Assembly: GCA_965644295.1 (NCBI GenBank)
Contig: CBFFRP010000248.1
Coordinates: forward strand, 1 to 58,360
Length of the DNA: 58,360 nt
Reading direction: 5' to 3'
Source: Paraphysomonas bandaiensis
Lineage: Eukaryota > Chrysophyceae
Below the pieces are notes generated by a model. The model saw only the letters and a program-made list of their open reading frames with translations, was not told where the DNA came from and searched no databases. Within the stretch, counting starts at the first letter, position 1, and every line of letters starts with the position of its first letter. The translations under genes were made by a program, and so were the position numbers. Positions 45,606 to 54,629 of this stretch are shown piece by piece.

Positions 45606-46551
45606 ATGGGGTGCACACATTCGTCTGAATTGGAGGAACGTGTGACTGAAGAGGACATTTCTCTTGAGTGGCAATATCAACTTGATGCACTGGACCTTGC
45701 AGACTCTGAGACCATCTTATTGAAAGAGTTGTTCGATTCTCTTTCTCAGCGCTCAGGAAGGCTTGACGTCAAGTGCCTGCTGAAGAAATTGAAATATGAA
45801 AATAATGTATTTATTGCGAAGGTGATGGGCATGCTTGGTGACTTTGTGAACTTCAGGGATTTTGTTCTCATTGTGTGGAACTACTGCACCCTGAGTGAGA
45901 AAGAATTAGGTACGCTTGTGTCAGTTCTATTATGAATCTAATTTGAAATAAACCGTAGTCAAGTTATCTTTCGAATTATATTGTGAGCCCCAAAGAGTGT
46001 TGAGTTTAGAGGGGTTGACTTCTCTCGTGTGGGATATATGTGGGGACGATATCGCTCAATTTGCTGCTCATGATTTAATCGAAAACGTTCGATGTGGCCA
46101 AATTGACCTTCCTTTGAGATTATTTTACAGCTACTTTATGTTATACGCTGAAGTATTTAGTCCAATCAAGGTGTTTCAAAACAGCCTATGCGAATTTTGT
46201 TTTGGGTGCGAAGTGACATGTCCTGCGGCTGCCCGAATGCGTGTTACCAGGGCTGAGATATGTTGCGGCAAATATATACCCCTTCCCGACTTGGTAACTC
46301 TTTTAGAGCGTGACCCTTTTGAAGAAAAGCCACCTTTAATCCTGACCGCAAGTCAGCGAAGGCTTCAACTGCTGACTCATGAAAACTCTCTGTGTTCTTC
46401 AAGCGACAGCCGTCTCTCCATCGAGAACGATGTCAGCATATCGGAGAGAAGCAGCACAACTGATCGTATCGTTCCAAGTGCTAGGCGTGCACTGATAATG
46501 GCTACCCGAGAAATATACAGTAGAAATTGCAGTGACACTAGTAGCACATAA
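45606..46551 (+). CDS. Predicted N-myristoylated protein with EF-hand-like helices
   Basis: Two exons (45606-45909, 45998-46551; 88-nt intron) give 285 residues. The N-terminus MGCTHSS fits an N-myristoylation signal with a palmitoylatable Cys, so it is likely held at a membrane. Residues about 30-105 show the helix-loop-helix rhythm of degenerate EF-hands (LLKELFDSLSQRSGRLDVKC, FVNFRDFVLIVWNYC, LSEKEL), but no loop has a full set of calcium ligands. The second half has a Cys-rich patch (CEFCFGCEVTCP) and a Ser-rich tail. I cannot name an orthologue. The splice was chosen because GAATTA/G joins to TG in frame and keeps the total a multiple of three. Confidence 0.65.
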
Positions 46552-48110
46552 GTCGTTCAAATGTACTCATTGGTTTGAGCGTATCCAGTGGAAGTTACTC
46601 ACTCGTCTCGGTGACATACAGGAACTAGAAAGCAGCCTGCCGACACTGCATGAGAATATGGACCTGTGTTATCATACCGATTGGTGCCGTACAATGATCT
46701 CTTCATTTATTGTGCGAATATTCGTTTTAAAAGTACGATATCAGAGGAGACTAGCTTATATTGGAGGTAGTCTTCAATACCCCCCATAATTCTCAGAAAA
46801 ACTTACGAAATTCTTCACAACGCGTATGGCGATAATATGTTCTACTTCATATCTATTAATCTCATGGTAACTACTCAATTATACAACTTAGTCAAAATAC
46901 TCCAGTATGTTGAGCTTTGCTTATTTGTAAGCAATTGAAAGCTGTCTATTGAGTTTTTAAACTTTTGTGAACGTTACTTGAAGAATAGAAACAGTTTCAG
47001 GGCTTGACATTAGTAGTGAATGTCTTATTATTAGCAATAGGCTTTTAAATGTAAGTGCTAAACTCTGATATTCTACAATTTTAGAACGCTACGACAGTTG
47101 CTTATGCATATTACCGCAAGTACCAAGGTGCAACCACTTTCGCTCTATCACTCAACGCATATACAGTGAGCAAGCAGAATGGTTATACTCCTAACAACTG
47201 CTGACTTGTAAGTGTGAGAGCTTCCCACGGACGTGTAGTCCTTCAGTGTCAAGATGTGCGGCTAATCAGAGAGGCGTCTTTTTGGGGTAGATATCCGCAA
47301 AGCTTAAGGGAGGGTCAGAATTGTATGTAGGTGCGAGGATCGTGTTCCATGGGAGAGTGAGATAGTACGAGGTGAAGGCATAGAATCTGTAGAGTTTCAG
47401 GGTACAGCTGACTGCAGTGTATAAGTTGGACGTAAATAGAGATGGTGGAGTTACCCACGTTCGCGTGTGTGGAGGGCGTGAAAGTGCTAGAGGAGTAGGA
47501 GATGTGGTCATTCGCCCAGCTGTGGTTCTCTGCTCAGGCACCATCGGGTCCGAGGTGGGAGGCTTATGGGTTGTGTGGTGATAGTTAGAGGTCAAATTGT
47601 GGAGGGACCTGTTGACCGTCTTGTCACTTCTAGGAGTTGGAGTTTTTACCCGCGGTTGTCTTTGCCGGATTCGCCGCTTACTACTTGTTCTGTGAGGAAG
47701 TCTGTGTGGAACCCTAGAGGTAGCAGTGTAGCGTTACAGCGATATATATAATCTGCTATAAATAATTAAGTATTTAGATATAGTATCTCCTCTATTCTCT
47801 GAAGAAGCTCTAGACAATAAGTTGATCTTCATACAACTCCACAGCATTTTGTGGTATCTTTATCAGCGGTAGACCTAAAACTATAAGTGTGTTGTGTTTT
47901 GTGAGCAACAACATACTCGCCTATTGGAGTGCCTGTTTTGTGGTGTTCGCAATTATTAACTCTTTCATTGTTTTATGCACGTTGTACATAATATTATAGT
48001 ACATATATATATATGTTCTCGGGTAGAGTAATCATAGCTCACCATACAGCAAAGCGACTGTCATATTATTCATTCTGCATCAACCCAAATTCTGATATAC
48101 TCGTATATAG
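46552..48110. other. Intergenic with a dispersed repeat and a hAT-like outlier
   Basis: 46915-47200 is the second copy of the dispersed repeat seen at 22025-22740. 47266-47750 is GC-richer with a minus-strand frame (47266-47595) rich in Pro/Thr/Ser, compositionally like the LINE at 1-5996 but without a recognised domain. 47775-47870 (ATAGTATCTCCTCTATTCTC and on) matches internal hAT sequence at 37615-37715 although it lies outside the hAT ends. Confidence 0.45.
46915..47200. repeat. Dispersed repeat, copy B
   Basis: 46915-46995 matches 22655-22735 in direct orientation, and 47055-47200 matches 22025-22170 in inverse orientation. The two halves are therefore differently arranged in the two copies, as after an inversion or nested insertion. 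Confidence 0.5.
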
Positions 48111-49442
48111 CAGGGCCTGATAACCATTAATGGTGGTCCAGTTCCCGGCAATTATAATGGCCATTAATGGCCTATTAATACCTACTAACTTAAAGTAGAT
48201 AGCACCACTCATATAATAGATGGTGTTGTTGTGCTCCCTTAATTACTAATTTTTAGTTAAATATATTAGCAGACTACAAATTTTAACTACTTCTCGCTCT
48301 CTACAGGCACATCAGGATCTTCTTTCAGGGCTTCATGGAGGGTATAAACATCCCACAACATGTAATTGGCTCGTAGGAATAGCAACGATAATCTAGACGA
48401 TATGGATTAATGTTTCTGTGCTCAGGTGTCATAATCAACTTTTCACGACTAAAGAGCCTCTCAACAACATTAGATTGTGCTTCAATATGAAGCAAGCAGC
48501 GGTAGTTGGACTCATTATAGGTACCAAGTCGAGCTCTCTTGGTGACCTCGGCGCTGTCCAGAACACGCTGTGCAAAATCAGTTCCTTCACTCTCGTCCTC
48601 GTTATTTCTGTCGGGTACGCCAACCTCCACGGATGAATCCAGTTGCAAATGTCTAACTGCTCTTCTCTCATTGCCTATCAACTCTCTTTCATCGTTCCCT
48701 TGAAGTTTAGCCACCGCCTTCTCAAAATTGGCACTGGCAACAATGCTTGCATTCGGGGAATTGTATGGATGCAGCTCTGGAAATACTTGTAGCAGCATAT
48801 ATATCAAATAACTGGCGGGCTTGGTACAAATTGGTTCCATCTCTTCCGAACATACTTATTCTCCACGATATAAAATGGTTCGTCGTTCATAACTATCCAT
48901 TCCAGCCTTTGAAATAAGTTCCTCGCAGCAGGAGATACTTTCTTTCTTACAAAAGACAATAAATCGCCCCCGTGAAGTCTTTAACTTCCCAAAATTCTCT
49001 CGAATTCCTCTCCGCATGTTTAGCGCCCTTCTTGGTTATATGATTAAAACAACTCGTGTAACCTCGCTGTATATCTTGTTTAAGGTGATCATTGCACAAC
49101 GAAGATACAGAGCACTGAGAGGATTCTTCTCTGAATCCACTCGGAAGAAGACTCTGTAAATTAATTACACTGCCATCAATTTTTTCGGCCATCATCGTTG
49201 CTTAATATATATATATGGTATAAATACAGAGTACTATAATTACTTTGCTTAGTTGTGTACTGTGTGTACTGGTACTGTAGCTTCTTTCGACTTTGGGGGA
49301 AATAGTGTTTTTATGAATGTTTTAGGTGAAATATGCGTATTTTCAAAATGATTATTTTCAATTATAATGGCGCTAATTACAAATGTCTCGGTAATTATAA
49401 TGGCATTACAATTAATGGCCCATTAATGGTTACCAGGCCCTG
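48111..49442 (-). mobile_element. hAT DNA transposon remnant, copy 3
   Basis: Left end CAGGGCCTGATAACCATTAA at 48111, right end GGTTACCAGGCCCTG at 49442. Flanks GTATATAG (48103-48110) and GTACATAT (49443-49450) agree at six of eight positions, a decayed target-site duplication. The interior parallels copy 1 almost throughout, including the shared leader TAGATAGCACCACTCATATA, the dimerisation fragment (48325-48840) and an N-terminal segment (48947-49195). It lies between the convergent 45606 and 50077 genes. Confidence 0.9.
48325..48840 (-). pseudogene. hAT transposase C-terminal fragment, copy 3
   Basis: A 171-codon open stretch with SNVVERLFSREKLIMTPEHR, the hAT dimerisation signature, preceded by the same GNDERELIGNERRAVRHL sequence as copy 1. 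A separate N-terminal fragment (49195-48947, starting MMAEKIDGS) lies upstream on the same strand. The catalytic core between them is deleted. Confidence 0.85.
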
Positions 49443-49450
49443 GTACATAT

Positions 49451-50076
49451 AGTATATAATATATACTATGTATTTTGAGCGATATTATCTAGTTACTAGT
49501 TAGTCATTGATGCTACCATTATTACTGAAAATTGCCGGGACATAGTTTATTGTTTATTAGTGGCCATTATAATCGCAGAGTACTGGGCACCCATTAATGG
49601 GCCATAACTGTTACCAGTTATAGTTACCAGGCCTGCAGCTGTAAAGATGCGTATATCAAAGATAGTCCCACTGAACCGGATTCCCTTCCCAATGGTGCCC
49701 CTGACAAACTGAAATATAGATAACTTATTAAAATGGCATACTGGTACATGATGATGAGAAAATTTATCAACAAGTTTTACTCAGATGAATACAAATAGCG
49801 ACCTCTACAGTAATTCTTCGTTCTTTATTGGATAGGTTTCTCCGAACTTCATATCTGTGGGCGCCCAAGAACCAGAAAAGAACTGAAATTTCATGACATA
49901 GCAGACATCGGGCATTGTAGTTAACCTTCAATGTAACTCTAACCCATAATTTATATTACCACATACTATATATACGCTCTTATGCAACGTACCACCTCAT
50001 CATTTCCTACATATTTACAAATAGGATTCCAAAACGTCAAATACTCTTTTATCGTCATCGCTTAACAGCATGACAA
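49451..50076. other. Intergenic with eroded hAT tip and possible stray exon
   Basis: 49500-49640 contains eroded pieces of the hAT end (GGCCATTATAATCGC, CCATTAATGGGCC, GTTACCAGGCCTG) without a partner end. On the minus strand 49915-49790 reads as a 36-codon frame starting MPDVCYVMKF. It could join a second stretch at about 49712-49640 across an intron; no family recognised. Confidence 0.3.
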
Positions 50077-51160
50077 TCACTTATGCGCAGCTGTTTGCAC
50101 AATATCATCACACACCGAGACAAACTCATCACACGATAGCTCAGTTTTTCCTACAAAACCCAGCTTCTCTAATGTATCATCTAACAATGCCCTTACAGGC
50201 TGATCTTGTGGCTCTGATATGAACATCCATTCATCAAATAGCACAGGAACAGCGTCTATAGGAATGCATTCCAGCATTGAGCCTGCAGTAAGTCAATTAT
50301 ATCGGATTGCAGAAACGTCATGAGATTACCGGTGTAGCCCAAAAAAGCCTCAACTTGCCATCCTCTGCCAGAGTGAAATGGCGCAAGGCTATCTTTCAAT
50401 TTCGTATGTTCTTGAACCAGATACGCAAACTGTGACTGCTCCTTCAGGAATGAACTGCTCAATCGCCTCGCTTTGTCATCTCGATAGTCGTATTCTTCCT
50501 CGATGTTAGTTAGCTAGTAGAAAAAGGTAAGTCGGATATTGAACATAGTAAGAGTAGCCACCTGTAGGCGCTTGCTAGCAACTATCTGTAAAAGTGAACG
50601 ATGCTTGGCATGTAGGTCACGAATTTGATTATCAAATCGAGCTACTCAATAAATTACAGAAGAAAGAGGCTACATACTCCAGTTTTACCTCGCAACATAC
50701 TTAACTCGGACCGCTTCTCTTCAATTTCTAAATTGACAGCATCATGTGACTTCAGTTTTAAACCATTTCTCCGTGACCTCTGCTCGTGGAGAAAACCCTC
50801 CCGCTGACTTCGTAAATTTTCTTTCGCTATCGCTTCTTTTTCAAGTTTGGGAAGCACGCTACGCAGCTCAGAATTAAGTATAGTTAATTCCAACTTCAAA
50901 TTCTCTTCTTGAAATGTCGTCTTGTTAAGTGAGGAGATGTCCTGAGAACTCGAGGACTGTTTTTGGTTTCGCTCTTGCTCCTGCCACCTCACCTCATCCA
51001 TTGCAAGGAGTATATTAGCCTCCATCCGAAGGGCGGAGTACTTCTCATCATAGGAGTGTGCATCTCTCTGAAGGGCGTCTTTGTCCTCCTGAAGGTTCTT
51101 TAAAGTTGTCGACATATTTCTTATTTGCTCTCGCAGAGCAGAAATATCAGCAGACGCCAT
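50077..51160 (-). CDS. Coiled-coil protein of unknown function
   Basis: Four exons (51160-50689, 50641-50562, 50513-50330, 50282-50077; introns 47-48 nt) give 313 residues. Residues 1-225 are almost all helical heptad sequence (ALREQIRNMSTTLKNLQEDK, KLELTILNSELRSVLPKLEK, NIEEEYDYRDDKARRL). The last 90 residues look globular (WQVEAFLGYTG, VPVLFDEWMFISEP, LLDDTLEKLGF). There is no signal peptide or membrane segment. Such architecture is common in kinetochore, centrosome and cilium components, but I recognise no signature. ATG 51160 follows an upstream stop and opens directly on the coiled coil. It is divergent with the decayed gene at 51734. Confidence 0.75.
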
Positions 51161-51733
51161 AGTGTGCTCTCTCTATAGTTAACAATGAGCGCTGTACGTA
51201 TGCCTGAATCTCGCTCTCTTTGAGCTCCTGGGCTGTCAGCGGCAGCATTGAGTGTAACCTCTCTGCATGCAGCCCTCTGTATAATGATGTGTATACGCAC
51301 TGTATATACAATATACGAATGTATGATATACCGCTGTAGGAATTCCTACGTCTCTGGTACTCCTGCTGTCGATGTAGCATCATCAGCTGAAGGTGTCGGT
51401 CGCTCTCTGTTTATCACATCTGCATTAGCTCTTCTCTGATATCCATGTATGGTGACTGTTGTTTGGTTGCTGTTGCAGTACCATGGAGTAGGTAGCTGCT
51501 AATTGCTTGTTCTTGCAGTTGATGGATATTGCTGTCAACCTGTTTTTTTATCTGAAACATCGTATAAAACTCTCTCGGATGAGGGAGCGAGTGAGTGAAG
51601 TGAGTTGCAAGTTGTCAGAACACACAGCGGTTTCTTTGTTCGTATTGGTTAGATGTGTAGATGTGGTCTGGAGTCTATCGTATAGATATGTATACTGCTG
51701 TATTCATCACAGTTGGGCAGTGCAAGTGATAAC
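51161..51733. promoter_or_regulatory. Divergent interval upstream of the coiled-coil gene
   Basis: 573 bp. Contains one minus-strand promoter decamer at 51693-51702 and a TA-rich patch near 51295-51330. No confident coding exon; the open frame at 51147-51383 looks like leader sequence. Confidence 0.45.
51693..51702 (-). promoter_or_regulatory. Copy of promoter decamer TACAGCAGTA (minus strand)
   Basis: Exact reverse complement TACTGCTGTA in the context GTATACTGCTGTATTC, 32 bp before the ATG at 51734. Confidence 0.5.
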
Positions 51734-53306
51734 ATGAGTGGTGTATGTTCCAGCTCTTCTTATCTTACAAACGAAAAGGGAATCAACTGTGGAGTGTTTA
51801 TAGGAGGAACCCGACAAGTTAGCTCCGATGAATTCTTAACGATTTCCACCCTCATGTGCACCCACATGTATTTGAGAAGTTGTTCGATTCCTCAAGTTAC
51901 AGATAAAAGAAGAACGAGAGACAACATCATATGATCCGTTTCTTGATGTTTGCGCAGATATTGGCACCACTATAATAAAGGAACCAAATTCTCAGTTGCA
52001 GAAAATTTTGTTTGACTTGAATTCACCTGAATTTATTGGGCTAGCTATAGATGAAACTAGGGCAATGCCTTGGTTAATTACACTTATAATTGGCATGAAA
52101 ACATTAAAAGCTGCCAATAAAGAGAGTCGAGAGTCCCGCCCGAATGCATGTCAAGCGATTCATCACGCAAAGTCCCTCATGCGACGATCACTGGAGTCGT
52201 TGCATTTGCTGCAGTTGTGTGCCACATTCATTCAAGAGGTGGAGTCTTTTATCGTATCACTAGAGAAGGACCAATTCTTTGTTCGGAATTTGCAGAATTG
52301 TCTGCTGTGGCAAGAGCACTCACTCGTTTCTTAATGGCGCCACCAGAGCATCTTTGCATAAACATTGATACTTGCCATGATGATATGTGGCCAGTGTTTA
52401 AGCGTTTTACACTTCTAAGTCACGGGGGAAGTTCATTGGTGGTTAGCGAGAAAAAAAAGAGCGCGTTCGGAGCATTGTTTCCTCTCAACACGGAGAGTCC
52501 GCAGCCGGATGATGAACAGTGGATCGGGAAAGTTTTCCGAAACATTTGTATTGATGAATGTGCGCATCTAAAAGTTTTGTACGAACAATATGGTTTTCAA
52601 TTTTACACAGCATGATGGAGTGGTACTGCTGACGAATATGGTTGGTGCTAATCCAGATTCATATGACAGGAAATCTGTTCAATTTTTGAGTGCTTGTCGG
52701 GAACTAATTTCTCGACTACACAAACAAAGTTTTGTTCATGTCGCCCGTATCGAAACAGATTACCGGCTCGATATTGCGATAATACGGAGGGCAAATTTCA
52801 TAATCGACGCCAAAGGCTGTGGAAGAGTAATTTAAAGTATGGTCGCGGTAGATGAATTTTGTTTGTACCACGGGACTATTGAAACTGCCTCGCCATACGT
52901 CTCGTCAAAGTTATTGGAATACAAAGCGGGCAAAGCAAAACACGTACAGTTGCTCCATATCGATGATGCGGTATGTTTCATGCTGTGTGCATTTATTGTT
53001 CGTTTTAACTATCATGAAATCACACTTGCCATTCGAAGTGGCTCAGATCTGTTGATTATTTGGACTTCAATTTTAAATGATTTCTTTCTGAAAACAACAA
53101 TATCTGCTCAAGAAATATTGTTAATCTCGTTGGTAAAAACTTCACTGGAAATTTGCTGTGGGGCACTGCGTTATGAAAACTACGACGCTCATCTTGAGTT
53201 GACTACCAAACTAATGCGAAACTTTATTGACTTGGCCGGAGAGAACAAGATCACGGAAAAGTTGCAAGATCAAATGAAGATAGTTATATTTAACCACGGG
53301 CAATAA
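51734..53306 (+). pseudogene. Decayed protein-coding gene of unknown family
   Basis: Starts MSGVCSSSSYLTNEKGINCG at 51734. A plausible intron (51818-51896) leads to an open stretch with EERETTSYDPFLDVCADIGT. Coding quality continues through several segments, but with a frame change near 52120-52148, another near 52600, and an in-frame TAA at 52833. Recognisable continuity: VCHIHSRGGVFYRITREGP, ARALTRFLMAPPEHLCINID, FALFPL-like FGALFPLNTES, VARIETDYRLDIAIIRRANF, ENKITEKLQDQMKIVIFNHG. No known motif. Alternatives are a live gene with unusual small introns at the shifts, sequence errors, or a domesticated transposon. The last codons overlap the palindrome at 53288-53407. Confidence 0.45.
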
Positions 53307-53407
53307 GGAGGCTATATCGTCCCGCGCTCAAAATTTTGAAACGAGGGCGAAAAGCCCGAGTTTTAAAATTTAGACAAGGGACGATACTCCTTATCCCTAG
53401 GTTAAAT
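53288..53407. repeat. 120-bp nested palindrome (stem-loop)
   Basis: Outer arms ATTTAACCACGGG...ATAAGGAG and CTCCTTAT..CCCTAGGTTAAAT pair. The next layer ATCGTCCC pairs with GGGACGAT, then AAATTTTGAAAC pairs with GTTTTAAAATTT (one mismatch), and the apex is GGGCGAAAAGCCC. Nearly the whole segment can fold back on itself. Its left arm overlaps the 3' end of the decayed gene. It may be a foldback mobile element or a 3'-end structure. Confidence 0.8.
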
Positions 53408-54252
53408 TGTAGCTTATCCTCATGACGTTGAAAAGTTAATATTAGATTGTATAGCTATTTGTAGCATGCTTGCTGTATTAAGAAATAGATGTTTCTTGAT
53501 TAACATGAATAACACAAATAAGAACTCATATAGTTTCAAATGAATGATATGTATACTGTAAGTGTGATAATAAATGTAAACAGTTGAAGATGAAAGAGAG
53601 GCTTCTTATTACCTTAATTAGCATCATCATCACATTTATATACAGCAGGCTTTACCTCTGCAAGTGTACCTTATCGAAGGATGTGTGTATGATATGAGAC
53701 ACACAATATCCTGGGAAGCACGATATGGCTCCAACCCTGAAAGAACTGGGTGCCACTGCTCTTAACCACCTATATAGCATCAGATATGGTACTTAAACTC
53801 TCCTGTAATATTCTTGAAGTTGTTTCGAAGTCCTGGATATGAAGACAGATCACTTGCACTGACATCGTTGTGATCTTCTACAGCAGTCGAAGGATGGAAT
53901 ATAACTTGGAGTTAGATGATCTGCTCTTGATATTTGGCTCATGATTGTGGTTTCTCTATAATTGTGTACTATAATGAAATCACGTACATTCGACTGTCAT
54001 TATCATAATGAAGATAGAAGTGAGCTTCTGTTCAACCGAATATTGAAGTTGAATGTCTATATTTGCCCGGTGGTGATATGAGCGCCCTGTTGAGCCCAAA
54101 TCAGGTCAAAAAAAGCATTTTTTGAGACAAAATGGGGATAAATTCATATGATGTTATGCATTGTTGTGGTGTGTGTATGCACAGTCATATTTAGCCTATC
54201 ATACTAAAATTGCATCAACCAAAATCGTAGCGCTTGCCGTAGAATTATTCTG
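53408..54252. other. Intergenic, no gene seen
   Basis: AT-rich sequence between the palindrome and the glycosyltransferase fragment. No motif recognised. Confidence 0.4.
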
Positions 54253-54485
54253 TTATATCTCTGTCCTCATCACCTCCTCTGGATGTAATAGAACGTGTCG
54301 CATGAGAAATTGAAGGTGTGCGAGAGATGGTTCTGCCCACTTATGGCCCGTCCACCCTTGCGCATCTACCAGGCCTTCTACAGCAAGCGGATACCCGTTC
54401 CGCTCCGTTAAATATCCAGTTACCCCACTCCAATTGGTGGCAATCACAGGAGTACCACACGCCATGCTCTCCACGTGGTAACCCA
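54253..54485 (-). pseudogene. Glycosyltransferase (GT4/GT1-type) C-terminal exon fragment
   Basis: On the minus strand the sequence encodes HVESMACGTPVIATNWSG, TERNGYPL and GHKWAEPSLAHLQFLMRHV. This is the nucleotide-sugar-binding part of GT-B glycosyltransferases: the E-x-M-A-C-G-TPVIA motif contains the donor-binding Glu. A GAG/GTGATG donor near 54268 suggests it was an exon with more gene to the left, but no further GT exon was found there. To the right it ends at about 54485, where retrotransposon sequence starts. It is therefore a fragment, probably severed by the insertion or carried with it. Confidence 0.7.
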
Positions 54486-54629
54486 GGGCAATTAAAAAGG
54501 AACCCAGGTGATGTTAAGCGTCCTGGAGATGTACGTATCCTTACCAGAGATCAACTTGATGTTGAAGAGGATCAACAAGGAGATGACAATCCTTTGGATG
54601 ACCTTTGAGCACAATCAGTGATAGCAGCT

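Noticed and set aside
47266-47595. Pro/Thr-rich minus-strand ORF as a possible second LINE 5' end
   Set aside because: Only composition resembles the LINE at 1-5996; no shared sequence could be aligned by eye.
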